Positions 11,158-21,375 of a stretch of 64,000 bases of DNA are shown here, piece after piece. Position numbers and translations under genes: made by a program. The notes beneath the pieces are model-generated. The model saw only the letters and a list, made by a program, of their open reading frames with translations. It made no database searches and was not told the origin of the DNA. Each line of letters starts with the position of its first letter. Within the stretch, counting starts at the first letter, position 1. Origin of the DNA: Papio anubis (taxonomy: Eukaryota; Chordata; Mammalia; Primates; Cercopithecidae); contig NC_044980.1 in the NCBI RefSeq assembly GCF_008728515.1, positions 57,331,680 through 57,395,679 on the forward strand. The letters run 5' to 3'.

Positions 11158-11561
11158 TGTATTAGTCTGTTCTTGCATTGCTATAACGGAATATCTGAGA
11201 CTGGAGAATTTATAAGAAGAGGTTTATTTGGCTCATGGTTCTGCAGGCTGTACAAGCATGGCACTGGCATCTGCTTGGCTTCTCAGGGAGCTTTTACTTA
11301 TGGTGGAAGACAAAGCAAGAGCAGGCATGTCACATGGTGGAAGCAGGAGCAAGACAGAGCAAGGTGGGGAGATGCCACATATTTTTAAACAGCCAGATCT
11401 CGCGATAACTCACCATTGTGAGGACGCACCATGGGGATGGTGCTAAACCATCCACGAGAAATTCACCCCATGATCCAATCACCTCTGCCAGGCACCACTT
11501 CTGACATTGGGGATTGCAGTTCACCATGAGATTTAGAGGGAACAATGTCCAAACTAGATCA
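11158..11561 (-). mobile_element. MST-type MaLR solo LTR with perfect target duplication
   Basis: A 404-bp antisense LTR bounded by TG (11158) and CA (11560-11561), with a perfect 5-bp duplication taggt at 11153-11157 and 11562-11566. On the minus strand it carries the MST/THE1-group landmarks: ccaatgtcagaagtggtgcctgg, the gagccaaataaacctctt polyadenylation block (AATAAA at 11228-11223), and the end cagactaatacaa. Being a solo LTR, it encodes nothing. Confidence 0.88.
11223..11228 (-). promoter_or_regulatory. AATAAA polyadenylation signal of the MST LTR
   Basis: tttatt on + reads AATAAA on -. It is the LTR's own R-region signal, 640 bp downstream of the candidate minus-strand terminal exon at 11863-12152; whether it is used is unknown. 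Confidence 0.5.
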
Positions 11562-11566
11562 TAGGT

Positions 11567-11862
11567 AGCTTACTGTCTCGATTTTCCGGATATGAAAATA
11601 GGCTTAGAAGGCCAGGTGATCACCCCTGGATCATATACCTGGTCAGCTGGTGGTGTTGGAGCACCAGTCACCATGCTCCTCACCATGTCACCACACCCCC
11701 TTGCCATCATTCTGCCATCTCCCTTCCCTGCCTCCTCATACCTGCCAGGCCACCACCCCTCCTTCTTCCCTCTGCCACACAGCCTTTTCAGGCTCTGTCC
11801 TTGTCCTACACCCAGCCTTCCATGCATGCACTGCCCGGTCCCATGAAGCCCCTGGGCCCTAC
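11567..11862. other. no recognisable feature
   Basis: C/T-rich single-copy-looking DNA. Overlapping frames on both strands come from biased composition. Confidence 0.4.
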
Positions 11863-12152
11863 TCATATAAAAGTCCCTCTCTTCAGGGATGTGCTTGCTT
11901 GTGGGTTGTCTGAAAACAAAGAAGGTCTGCCAGAGCCTATACTGGCTTCATTGGTCTGCAAGCCAAAAACTCCTGGCAAAGGAAGAGGTGCTGCTTCTCC
12001 CAGCTGCTGAGGGCCATCCTTGGCAATGAACATGTCCATAGTGCGTGGTCCACATGCATACCCGTGGTAATCAGGGCCAGGCTCTGGAAGATGGCCCAAC
12101 TCCCGCTGCTTAGCCTGCCTCTGCTCACCAAGATGCTCCAGGATCTCTTTTG
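11863..12152 (-). CDS. weak candidate terminal coding exon, unidentified protein
   Basis: I do not recognise this protein and the call is tentative. On the minus strand a splice-acceptor-like run (ttttgggttttgcctaaacag) ends at 12153. The frame beginning with the second and third bases of a codon then stays open to TGA at 11865-11863. It encodes about 96 residues that start hydrophilic and E/Q/K-rich (KEILEHLGEQRQAKQREL), as in a short coiled coil, followed by a P/G-rich tail ending KRGTFI. The same frame has a stop just upstream of the acceptor, so an exon boundary fits better than a processed pseudogene. No AATAAA lies between the stop and the MST LTR. Chance is a real alternative: two other overlapping frames are also open. 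Confidence 0.22.
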
Positions 12153-12690
12153 CTGTTTAGGCAAAACCCAAAAGGGTACTGTATCAAAACTGTACTTCCT
12201 TCAAACAGATAAAGAGTCCAGTTAGGGCAATCCTGCTGCTGCTTTGTAGTTGCCAGATCTGTGTGATTTATGTAGATAACTCTTTGCCTATGGTTGTTGG
12301 AAGCAGATGCTCACATATAAAGAAAACCCTGTTGAGCAGCGGCTGCCCTTGTCAAGGCAGAGCAATGCTCTTTGAAGGGGTCTCAGGGCAGGAAGTTCTG
12401 TTCTTTAAGCCAGAGAAACCAGAATGGAGAAAGTAAAAATTGTAAAGCCAAGTTTCTGAAAAGCAACGTAAGTCAGATGGGGTCTTCTGAGATCGCCAAG
12501 CCCTCTGTCCTGCTAAGGTGGCCATAGATGTCATCCCTTTTGTATTTGCAGGTATAGCCTGCAAAGAAGATGTAATAGAAGGTGAAGAACTTATTGGTTG
12601 AATCATTTGAACCCACTGCAGACACAATAGCAGCCCTGACCTCCAGAGACTAGCCTCGTTCAGCAGCTATGGGCCAGCACTTCCCATGTA
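12153..12690. other. no firm feature; one strong acceptor-like site
   Basis: On the minus strand an unusually good polypyrimidine tract and AG (ttctattacatcttctttgcag) ends at 12559, followed by sequence open in one frame to about 12352. No donor, conserved frame or homology could be established, so it is not called an exon. Confidence 0.3.
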
Positions 12691-12900
12691 TCAGGAACAG
12701 CTCTGAAATGCGTTACGTGTATTAACTTACTCACTTTTCCTGGTATCACCTCCCTCTACAGAGAAGAAATTGAGGTGCCAGAGGTTAAGTGATTTGCCCA
12801 AGGTCATACAGCATGCACATGGCAGAGCAGAGTTTTGAAGCCAGGCTTCCAACTCCAGCGCCATGCTCTTGGCTCCTGAGCTATGCAGGGAAGGATAAAT
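12691..12900 (-). repeat. MIR
   Basis: Antisense MIR: 'agaagaaattgaggtgccagaggttaagtgatttgcccaaggtcatacagc', then 'tttgaagccaggcttccaactcc' and 'catgctcttgg', in consensus order. Confidence 0.75.
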
Positions 12901-13104
12901 CAGGATTCCAGAGCTCCCTCCTGAGCCGTTCTCTGCAGAAGGCAAATGCCCCAGGATAAAAGTGTTATCCAGCAAGGCATGAGGACATCTAGAATGATTG
13001 GAGCTGGGCTCCAACACCACCTCATAAGGGTGTGGGGCTTTGCACTTTTTGGAGCACTTATGTGTGGGGAATCGGTGGAAGAGAAAGCCTATTTCTTGTG
13101 GCAG

Positions 13105-13183
13105 TACTTGAGACAGAGTATGGAGAGTTCTTCTACCTTCATGACCAGCCTCTCAGCCAAGGAAAAAAACTCCCGATCACAAG
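13105..13183 (+). other. weak exon-like segment, 79 nt
   Basis: Bounded by an acceptor-like gcctatttcttgtggcag and a consensus-like donor aag|gtgagg. At least two forward frames are open (one reading SMESSSTFMTSLSAKEKNSR), so the coding frame is undetermined. A pair of splice-like sites at this spacing can arise by chance in 64 kb. Confidence 0.15.
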
Positions 13184-14031
13184 GTGAGGCACAGTGCATC
13201 CTGGCCGGGAGGGGATGGAACCATGGAGCAGACCAGGGAGGCTGTCCCAGCTGTGGCCCGGCTGGCCCACCAGCCCCCTTCCTGCCACAGCCTCTTCTGG
13301 CTTCCTGCAGAGAGCAGAGGTCAGGTGCTGGGAGGGGAATTTGACCCATTCCCAACCCCCTCCGGCCCTCTCCAAGGTCAGGACCTGAAGAGAAGTCTCC
13401 TGTGAGGCTCAGAGGATTCTGGAAGCAAGGCTGGCAGCTGCCTCTCAGCTGAGATTGTGTGAAGCAAGAGCAGAACTAGCCAGTCGTGGGAAGTGAACTC
13501 TCACCTTCCCCAAGAGGCTGTTGCACAGTGATAGGCAAGGGTGAGGCTTTCTGGAGATTTGGGTCAGATCAGAGGAGGTGGGCAGTAACGTGGAGTTTAA
13601 CCAGAGGGAGCACTTAAACTGCACAGTCAAGCCTAACCAACGTACCCAAATTTGAATATTTACCCAAGAGGGACTACAGTTTCAAATAGAACCAATTTTT
13701 TAAAATGCCACTGTGGTTTGAATTTACTGGATTGGGACAAATTTCATTTTCTGACTGAGTGGGAATAGAGACTCCCCTATTAAAGGAAACAGCACACAGT
13801 TGTAAAAATAAAACAAGCTTCCTGTCTGTGCATAGATGATTTGAGAATGTTGGTTTATATGGTCTACACATGCATGAACACATTTATCTTGACAAAGCCC
13901 AGGGAGGAAGGGCTGGAAAGGGGAACGAGTGGCAGCTTCCTGCTTGAAATTTCACATAGAGGGTTTCTGTTTGGGATTACTCCTATAGAGCTCACATTTT
14001 CACCAGGGGAGACAATCAGTTAAAAATGTAG
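13184..14031. other. no recognisable feature
   Basis: Single-copy-looking DNA; short overlapping frames on both strands only. Confidence 0.4.
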
Positions 14032-14047
14032 ACACACACACACACAC
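14032..14047. repeat. (AC)8 microsatellite
   Basis: Uninterrupted short AC tract. Confidence 0.85.
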
Positions 14048-14234
14048 GTGGTGTTGCTAGGAAGAACATCTGAGCTGTGTATAGGGATTGAGAAGGTGAC
14101 GCTGGGGATGCTGTTTGAGAAGGGTGGTCTTAGAAAGCTCTCTCTCAAAGTGATATTTAAGCAGAGACCTGAGTGGGAATAGAGCTAAATACTGGTTGAA
14201 ATGGGTAATGGGAGTGGGGCAGGTTATTTGTTTG

Positions 14235-14607
14235 TGTTATGAACTGAATGTTTGTATCTCCCCACAATTCATATGTTGACGTCGTAACCCCCAATATGAT
14301 GAATTTACAGGTGGGGCCTTTGGGAAGCGATTAGGTTCAGATGAGGTCATGAAGGTGGGCCCCTGTGGTGGGATTCGTGTCTTTATAAGAAGAGGAAGGG
14401 GACATAGCAGAGCTCCCCCCTCTCTCTCCCCAGCTGTGTGAGGACACAGTGAGACGGCAGCCAGCCATCTGCAGGCCAGGAAGACGGCACTTACTGAATC
14501 TGCTGGTGCCTGACTTCCCAGGCTCCAGAACTGTGAGAAATACATGTGTATTGTTGAAGCCACCCAGTGTAGGTACTTTGATGTAGCAGCCTGATCTGCC
14601 TAATGTA
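14235..14607 (+). mobile_element. MaLR-type solo LTR
   Basis: LTR-like unit with a perfect 5-bp duplication gtttg at 14230-14234 and 14608-14612. Landmarks: 'gaatgtttgtatctcccc', 'aattcatatgttgac', 'ggtggggcctttggga', 'ctccagaactgtgagaaat' and 'gaagccacccagtgt'. Same group as the LTR at 3425-3781. Confidence 0.78.
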
Positions 14608-14612
14608 GTTTG

Positions 14613-15324
14613 TTTTTGTCTGGTTTTATCTGTTATGTAGTCTGGCCATGAAATGACCATCTACACTTGTCCATTTTAGAACTTCCAGAGTTAACCCTCA
14701 AGGGGGTGCCCCAGGAGAGTTGAGATGACATCACTGGTTTCAGGAAGGTACACAGGAGTAGTCACGTGAATCAGAGAGGTCATCGTGGTAGGAAAGGAAA
14801 GGTGTCTGTGATGTTCTCACTCCCTTAGTTCGGATATAGGCAAGCCTAGGGTGACCAACTAATTTATGCTCCAAACCAACTTAGGAAATTTTTAATATCT
14901 GTACCAGGGAAACACACAAACCAAGCCTTGTGTCATAAACCAGGAATTTGTCAGAGCACATCAGAACGTAGGTGATCCTAGTTTAGTTCCTGGTTTGGGT
15001 GAGAGATTACGCTAACCCAGCCCTAGTTCCAGATTTGCTTGTGAGTGCCATGGGGCACAGTTACCATTGCCTCAGGCTTTGGCAGCTGGATGGTGACAAG
15101 GCCTAGATTTGGATTTAGGGGAAGGGAGGGTCCTTCTTAGACCTCATACCTAATGACAAGTAATAGTAATTTTAAAAGTGTCCTTCCATGGTCACGTGTA
15201 AGTATACTTCTGTGAGTGGATTTACAGTTTGGGATGGAAGTGGTTTGGGCAGAATTCTGACATTCCTGCATCCTTATCTCTTACTTCATCCTAACACCAC
15301 TAAGGCAGTTGGAATGCAGCAGTT
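14613..15324. other. no recognisable feature
   Basis: No repeat or exon signal identified. Confidence 0.4.
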
Positions 15325-15562
15325 TAGAATGAAAGCTCTGGCACCAAAGAGCTTGGGTTTCAAATATGGCTCTGTCACCTTCTAGCTGCATGACATTGGG
15401 CAATTACTTAACCATCCTGTGCTCCATTGTCTAAATGTATATAACAACAATGCCTTGATAGGGGTACATGAAGACTAAATGAGTTAACACATAGAAAGCA
15501 CTCAGAATAGTGCCTGATGTATATTACTGTGCTCCATCAATGTTGGCTATTACAATATTATC
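15325..15562 (+). repeat. MIR, near full length
   Basis: MIR in consensus order: 'gaatgaaagctctggcacc', 'agctgcatgacattgggcaattacttaacc', 'taaatgagttaacac' and 'gcactcagaatagtgcctg'. Confidence 0.8.
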
Positions 15563-15572
15563 ATTATGTTTA

Positions 15573-15781
15573 TTTAGAGACAGGGTCTCACTTTGTCACC
15601 CAGGCTGGAGTACAGTGGGATGATCTCAGCTCACTGCAGCCTTGCCCTCCTGGGTTCAAGTGATCCTCCCACCTCCAACTCCTGAGGGGACTACGGGCGC
15701 ATGCCACCATGCCTGGCTAATTTTTGTATATTTTTGTAGAGACGAGGGTTTCAGTATGTTGCCCAAGCTGGTCCCAAACTT
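15573..15781 (-). mobile_element. AluJ-like, 5'-truncated
   Basis: Antisense Alu lacking its own 5' portion (ends at ggtcccaaact). Flanked by attatgttt(a/t) at 15563-15572 and 15782-15791, a likely target duplication, so the truncation probably occurred at integration. Confidence 0.85.
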
Positions 15782-15794
15782 ATTATGTTTTAAT

Positions 15795-15875
15795 AGCTGC
15801 TTCCTAAGACATTATTATCCCACTTTATGGATATGGAAACTGGGTTCAAAAGTGGGTTGTTGCATCCAGAGAAAA
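15795..15875 (-). repeat. MIR fragment
   Basis: 'attattatcccactttatggatatggaaactggg' is the antisense MIR core phrase. Confidence 0.5.
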
Positions 15876-16424
15876 TGGAAAAATGGAAAAGCTTTGAACC
15901 AGGCCTAGGAATAAGGGCAAGGTTGGTGATGAAAAGGAGATGAAGTCTAGGCAGGGAAGAGCCACGTGTGGAATCAGAGGGACACTCAGTGTGGTCAGGG
16001 GACTGCAGTAGGACCAACTCTAGTGGCAAAGACAGTTTCAGCTGGGGAAAGTGGGCAAGAAGAGCTGGCCATGGAGACGATTATGAGACAGAAACCGTAC
16101 ATAGGGTCTCCTACAGCTGGCTTTTCCTCCTGGCTACCTGAGGTGTCTCTGCTTCCAGGAGAAGATGGGTATTTTCCCAGCAAGTCTGGGCTAAGAGCTG
16201 ATTGGGTGTTTGGGAGTCAGCACCATCTTGCCCTCTGATGGGTCCTGGTCTTTGTGTTAGGGTGTGTTGGGCAAGTGCAGTGAAGTAGAGTGTGTCTCCC
16301 AGGGCATGGGTCACCCCGCCTCTCTGGCAGAGATAGTTTATTTCAGTTTCAGCTTCCACCTGTCTGTTAGTTGTGACTCTTTCCATTGTGAGGTTGGAAT
16401 CCAATTTATACTGGTTTAAGAAAA
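15876..16424. other. no recognisable feature
   Basis: Single-copy-looking DNA with overlapping short frames on both strands. Confidence 0.4.
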
Positions 16425-16760
16425 GCAGGAATTGATTGGCTCACTTAATTGATATAGTTGGGCTATTTTGGCTTCAGGTGCAGTCTGATCCAAGGGCTCA
16501 AACAGTGTCGCAGGACCCAGTTTGTCTGTTTCTTGGCCGTGTCTTCTATGGTGTTGGCTTCCTGGGCAGCTCCAGGTATGTGTCATCTGACTTATGGAAG
16601 TTCCAGCAAAAAAAGCAAATGCCTTATCACCTGCTGCCCCAACAAAAGTCTTACTACGTCTCATCGATCCTTATTGGGCTACAGATTTGACTCTGGACCA
16701 ATCACTGTGGCCCAAAGACTGTGGGCCTGGGTCACTTGCTTGCCTCTGGAATTAGCAATA
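16425..16760. repeat. unclassified old interspersed repeat; source-like copy of a duplicated segment
   Basis: The run 'ggaattgattggctcac', 'caagggctcaaacagtgtc', 'gttccagcaaaa', 'ggaccaatcactgtggcc' and 'gcctgggtcac' resembles a widespread mammalian repeat I cannot name. Positions 16643-16740 are about 87% identical (13 differences over 98 bases by hand) to 17887-17984, inside an Alu. Confidence 0.45.
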
Positions 16761-17057
16761 GCATCATAAGCTTGTGAGCAGAGAGGAGTGCACTGCCAGG
16801 AGAAGGACATGTGGCTGCTGCATGGCAGATACAACAATAATAAATAAAGCAGCCCCTTTGCAGTGAACCAAAAGAGAAGTAAAAATGAGATCTGTGTGTC
16901 TGGAATATAGGTCAAGTAACTTAGTTATCCTGGAGAACAACATCTCAGCAGTTTTCTTGTTACTTGATCTAGGATTCCTCCGGCTTTGCCATGTGGGCCC
17001 TGTGCACACAGCTGTTGGCTTATTATTTATTTTTTTCTTTTTCTTTTTCTTTCTTTG
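16761..17057. other. no recognisable feature
   Basis: Unassigned DNA up to a T-rich tract at about 17020-17058. Confidence 0.4.
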
Positions 17058-17140
17058 TTTTTTTTTTTTTTTTTTGGAGACAGGGTTTCATTTTGTCATC
17101 CAGGCTGGAGGGCAGTGGCACAATCTCAGTTCACTGTTTG
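17058..17140 (-). mobile_element. Alu left-arm fragment
   Basis: 'gagacagggtttcattttgtcatccaggctggagggcagtggcacaatctcagttcactg' after a long T tract. Only about 70 bases of Alu or a free monomer are present. Confidence 0.75.
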
Positions 17141-17555
17141 CCCTCTTTTAACCCTGCCTACTTATGGCCATCAATATTCCAGCTCCATTTTTCTAAATGA
17201 AATGATATGACCTTTGCTCCTGTTTGTTGTTCATTCAACATTGACTTCACCAGTGTCTCCCTCCTATTCTGCCGCTGCCTCATACGAAAGCTGCTTTCCA
17301 GGGACCCAGCACTGTCATCTTATCCAAACTTGATCCTTATTTCAGGACACAACTTAGGACGTTCCCTTCCCTCTCCCTCCCGGACCTGAAAGAGTTACTT
17401 GGTAGATAAACTTCTGTGATCCCTGGCTGAGCTCTGTGATGAATGGGACCCATGTCCTTTAATGCTTAAATCCTCTTACATAAGTATTTTGACATTTCTG
17501 AGTAGGATGAAAGCTGGTAAAATGTAGGTTTAGTGGATGAATTCTGTGATTAAGG
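17141..17555. other. no recognisable feature
   Basis: No repeat or exon signal identified. Confidence 0.4.
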
Positions 17556-17700
17556 TTGTAGAAATGTAAGTTGGGGCTAGTCAATGGAAGAGCTTTCAGT
17601 GCCAGGCCAGGGTGTCTGCACTTGTGTCCTGCTGATGGTGGGAGCCATTGAATATTTTGAGTAGAAAAGGGACATCCTTCTCCCATGGCACCTTTCTTTG
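17556..17700 (-). repeat. L2-like fragment
   Basis: 'tttcagtgccaggccag' followed by 'gatggtgggagccattgaatattttgag' matches the order of an antisense L2 segment. Confidence 0.4.
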
Positions 17701-17735
17701 AGCACATACCAATGGTTAAGCCCCATACACATATC

Positions 17736-17792
17736 CTTTACATATATGATCTTATTTCATAGCCACAATAGTCCTGTGAAAGAAGAATCCTT
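17736..17792 (-). repeat. MIR fragment
   Basis: 'tatgatcttatttcatagccacaatagtcctgtgaaagaagaa' resembles the antisense MIR 3' half. Confidence 0.4.
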
Positions 17793-17837
17793 TTTTTTTC
17801 TTTTCTCTCTCTCTGTCTCTCTTCCCACTCTCCACCA

Positions 17838-18232
17838 CTAGAAACAGGGTCTCACTACGTCTACCAGGCTGGAGTGCAGTGGCACCAATAAAGGTCTTAT
17901 TGCATCTCCTTGATTCTTATTGGGCCACAGACCTGACTCTGGACCAATCACTGTGGCCAAAAGACTGTGGGCCTGGGTCACATGCCTGTGACCATGATAG
18001 CTCACTGCAGTCTCAAACTCCTGGGCCAAAGCAATCTTCCTGCCTTGGCCTCCTGGGTAACTGGAATGACAGGCATGCACCACCACACCCAGCTAATTTT
18101 TTTTTTTTTTAGTTGTAGAGATGAAGTTCTCACTATACTGCCCAGGATGGTCTCAGCCTCCTGGACTCAAGTGAGCCTCCTGCCTTGGCCTCCCAAAGTG
18201 TTGAAATTAGAGGTGTGAGTCACTGGACCCAG
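17838..18232 (-). mobile_element. AluJ-like with a 106-bp foreign insert
   Basis: The antisense Alu reads normally to gcagtggcacc (17886), is interrupted, then resumes at atgatagctcactgcag (17993). The insert at 17887-17992 is not Alu and matches 16643-16740. Downstream the Alu is ordinary: linker T tract and a second arm ending tcactggacccagc. Confidence 0.9.
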
Positions 18233-18952
18233 CTAAGAAGCCCCTTTTAAATGGTAGCTACTCACCTGAAATTACACCTCATTCTTGGCAGGAATCCCTA
18301 AGAACACAGAGGACATACAGAAAACCAACCATCCGACCTAACCCCATGTTCTGTGGGACAGTGGCAGCCAGTGCGTTGCCATTTCACTCTACAGAATGGT
18401 AAGCCCTGAGGGAGGGGTTCATCCCTCCCAATCTGTTTGGCAGAGTGGCTCAGGAAGACATGAGGTTAAAATAACAGTGAAAAGGAAATGATGCAATTCC
18501 CCCTCCAACCGGTTGTTTCCCTCTTTGCTTTTTTGCTTTCCCAGAGTGGGAATATCTGACCCCCTGCATTTCATTTCTGTGCTTCCTCCTGGCTGTCAGT
18601 TCCATCACCCTGTCGCTGCTTTTTTTGTTTTTTTTTTCGTGTCCTTTGTATCCGGTCTTCACATGCTCGCCTCCTCTCTATGGCCCTTTTCCCTGTGGAA
18701 TGGCTTCTTGGACACGTTTGACTGCACCCACTTCCCCATTTGCTTCATGCACATCGCATCACTTCACTTGTTTGTCTTCCAGTCCTTACTTAGTGCACTT
18801 GCTTAGCTGTCTCCTATGTTTAAGTTCTGATGCCCTTGTCTGTTTACACTGGTCTGTTTTCCAGTGCAGTCTTGCTTCCCTGCTGCTTCTCTGGCATAGT
18901 CCAATTTTCATTTCCATCAAGGGCAGCCAGCTGTGTACCTGAGCTTCCAGAT
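18233..18952. other. no recognisable feature
   Basis: C/T-rich unassigned DNA. The 97- and 105-codon + frames at 18513-18942 overlap each other and have no recognisable motif. Confidence 0.4.
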
Positions 18953-18967
18953 TTGCTTTTTGTTCTT

Positions 18968-19287
18968 TTTTATTTTTTATTTTACTTATTTATTTATTTA
19001 TTTTGAGACTGAGTCTGGCTCTGTTGCTCAGGCTAGAGTGCAGTGGCATGATCTTGGTTCACCGTAACCTCTGCATCCCAGGTTCAAGCGATTCTCCTGC
19101 CTCAGCATCCAGAGTAGCTGAGATTACAGGCACCCACCGCCATACCCAGCTAATTTTTTGTATTTTTAGTATAGATGGGGTTTCACCATGTTGGCCAGGC
19201 TGGTCTCAAACTCCTGTCCTCAAGTGATCCTCCCACTTCCGCCTCCCAAAGTGCTAGGATTATAGGTGTGAGCTACTAAACCTGGCC
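18968..19287 (-). mobile_element. AluS-like, full length
   Basis: Antisense Alu with duplication ttgcttttt(g/a)ttctt at 18953-18967 and 19288-19302. Its tail has degraded to a TTTA repeat. Confidence 0.95.
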
Positions 19288-19334
19288 TTGCTTTTTATTC
19301 TTAATCTGGTTTCTCCTTTGTGACTTCCTGTGTT

Positions 19335-19545
19335 CAGAATCCAGCCTCACCACACACTAGCTATGTGGTTCTGGCAAACTTACTGTCTCTCTCTATACCT
19401 CGGTGTCCTCCTCTGTAAAAAGGAGATGGTGCTAGTATTTCTGTTGTAGGATTCTCATGAAGATTAAATGAGATGTTTAATATACAGAAAGTGTTAAGGA
19501 CATTTCCTGGCACATAGTAGTTAGCCAGTACATGTTCTTACTATT
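19335..19545 (+). repeat. MIR
   Basis: 'actagctatgtggttctggcaaacttactgtctc', 'ctcctctgtaaaaaggag', 'gaagattaaatgag' and 'cctggcacatagtag' in MIR order. Confidence 0.75.
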
Positions 19546-19735
19546 GTGTTTTTGGTAGTGTTATATGGTTCTGCCATTTTGATCACAAGAGTTCTTCAAA
19601 AGCAGCAAACACAGAGGCAGCTTCATGGTGGAGGGACAGAGAGCCGGTTTCAGGGTGGCTAGGTGGAAGGACCATGTGTGTGTTCCCTGCCAGCTTAGTT
19701 TTCCCTGACTCATCCCTTTTAAAAACTTGGGAGGA

Positions 19736-20028
19736 GGCCGGGCGCGGTGGCTCAAGCCTGTAATCCCAGCACTTTGGGAGGCCGAGACGGGCGGATCACG
19801 AGGTCAGGAGATCGAGACCATCCTGGTTAACATAGGTGAAACCCCGTCTCTACTAAAAATACAAAAAACTAGCCGGGCAAAGTGGCGGGTGCCTGTAGTC
19901 CCAGCTACTCGGGAGGCTGAGGCAGGAGAATGGCGTGAACCCGAGAGGAGGAGCTTGCAGTGAGCTGAGATCCGGCCACTGCACTCCAGCCTGGGTGACA
20001 GAGCAAGACTCCGTCTCAAAAAAAAAAA
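19736..20028 (+). mobile_element. young Old World monkey AluY (AluYRa-type), full length
   Basis: Sense Alu starting ggccgggcgcggtggctcaagcc with an uninterrupted A tail. It contains gtgagctgagatccggcc, typical of AluYRa-type elements. A perfect 15-bp duplication aaaaacttgggagga lies at 19721-19735 and 20029-20043. Low divergence and an intact tail indicate late insertion. Confidence 0.96.
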
Positions 20029-20043
20029 AAAAACTTGGGAGGA

Positions 20044-20436
20044 AAGTCGCCTGTCCTTCAAGGACAAGGGGAAGACATTATTCTTGCTTACCAGATATGT
20101 GATAAAATGAAGAATAAAGTCTTTTGGGTAAACATTGACTTGGTAGAAATTTCTTTTAAAGCATAATGAAATGAAAACAAGCAATGCTCAGTAGGATCAG
20201 CACTCCATCTGTTTTGTTCCCTTCTGATGCTCCATCAAGATTCCTAAATGTGGTTTGGAATTTGAGAACATCTGGAATCAGCCAAGCACATTTCTGAAGC
20301 ATTGACATTATCATCTGTATTTCCTGCTGCTTAGTTATGCCTGCTGACTGTGCACTGACCTCCAAAGATGAGGCCCACCAGTGTGTTCATTCAGACAGTG
20401 TCCACAGCTCAGGGTAACTTAAGAATCCCTGGGGAC
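20044..20436. other. no recognisable feature
   Basis: No repeat or exon signal identified. Confidence 0.4.
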
Positions 20437-20456
20437 TGTGTGTGTGTGTGTGTGTG
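20437..20456. repeat. (TG)10 microsatellite
   Basis: Uninterrupted TG tract of 20 bases. Confidence 0.9.
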
Positions 20457-20489
20457 CATCTGCATGCATGCACAAAAATTTACCTTTGT

Positions 20490-20815
20490 TTCTGATTATA
20501 AAGGTAATGTTCATTATTGAGAGACTGGAAAAAGAAAAGAAAAATAAAGAAGTATTTATAATCAACAAACATTCATAATCCAATCACCCAGAAATAGCCA
20601 CCCTTAATATTGTGATGCATATGTGAAGGATTTTACACATACACACGCATATATGTATTACTGCATTTTTTAAAGCCTAACTAGGATGATACTGAATATA
20701 CTTTAAGAATACTAGTATTTTTGGTAGCATTATATCCTGACCATCTTTCTATCCTTAAATCTTTCTGGTGAATATAATATTTGAACTGTCTCAATGTTTG
20801 GTGGGTAGATGTTCA
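20490..20815 (-). repeat. old L1M-like fragment
   Basis: Antisense old-L1 3' order: 'attataaaggtaatgttcatt', 'agaaatagccacccttaatattgtgatgcatatg'. It appears to resume at about 21256-21350 (gttataaattatgaagcaataaacattc), so 20816-21255 may be an insertion. Confidence 0.4.
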
Positions 20816-21255
20816 GTTGGTTCAGGTCCTCCAAGAAGCAGATGCCAAGAGAGGATTAACTGTGCAAGAAACATTGGGAAAAATCCTTGGAAGGAGAAAG
20901 GTGGAGGGAGCAGGAATAGGCAGCTGTGGTGAAGCAATTTGGGCTCCTGTGAGAGGAAACTTAGAAGGAAGGACTGGGCAGGAAGAGTGTTCTGAGAAGG
21001 CCTTGCCCAGGCTGGAGGGGAGACAACATGTGGGCCAAGGTAGCAACTGCCTTTGGGCAGTTCTGGTGGTAGACAAGAATGACCTAGCCCTGGTGGCTCC
21101 TGGCAGCAGAGGGAAGCATGGCCTTGACATGAGCAATGTGGTGGGTCCAGAGTGGCAGCTGGAGGCTTCCAGTCAACTGTGCTCCCACAGAAGACTCTGT
21201 GGAAGGAGATCTGAGCGGCCCAGCTCCCTGTCTACCACAGATGTACCAAAAGGAA
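20816..21255. other. unassigned insert with a 159-codon open frame
   Basis: Purine-rich sequence inside the L1M-like fragment. It carries most of the longest open frame not explained by Alu or L1 (20781-21260 on +). The frame begins in the preceding L1-like sequence and has no recognisable domain, and there is also a 104-codon frame on -, so composition rather than selection is the likelier cause. Confidence 0.35.
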
Positions 21256-21375
21256 ATTAATTTTAATTGTTAGTCATTTGGACCAGTCTTATTATTTGCT
21301 GTTATAAATTATGAAGCAATAAACATTCTTCAACACAAATCTTTGTGGTGTTCTCCGATAATTCTCTCTCTCTCT

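Noticed and set aside
11570..11913. Several 84-98-codon frames on both strands
   Set aside because: C/T-rich composition keeps frames open on both strands; no similarity or splice context.
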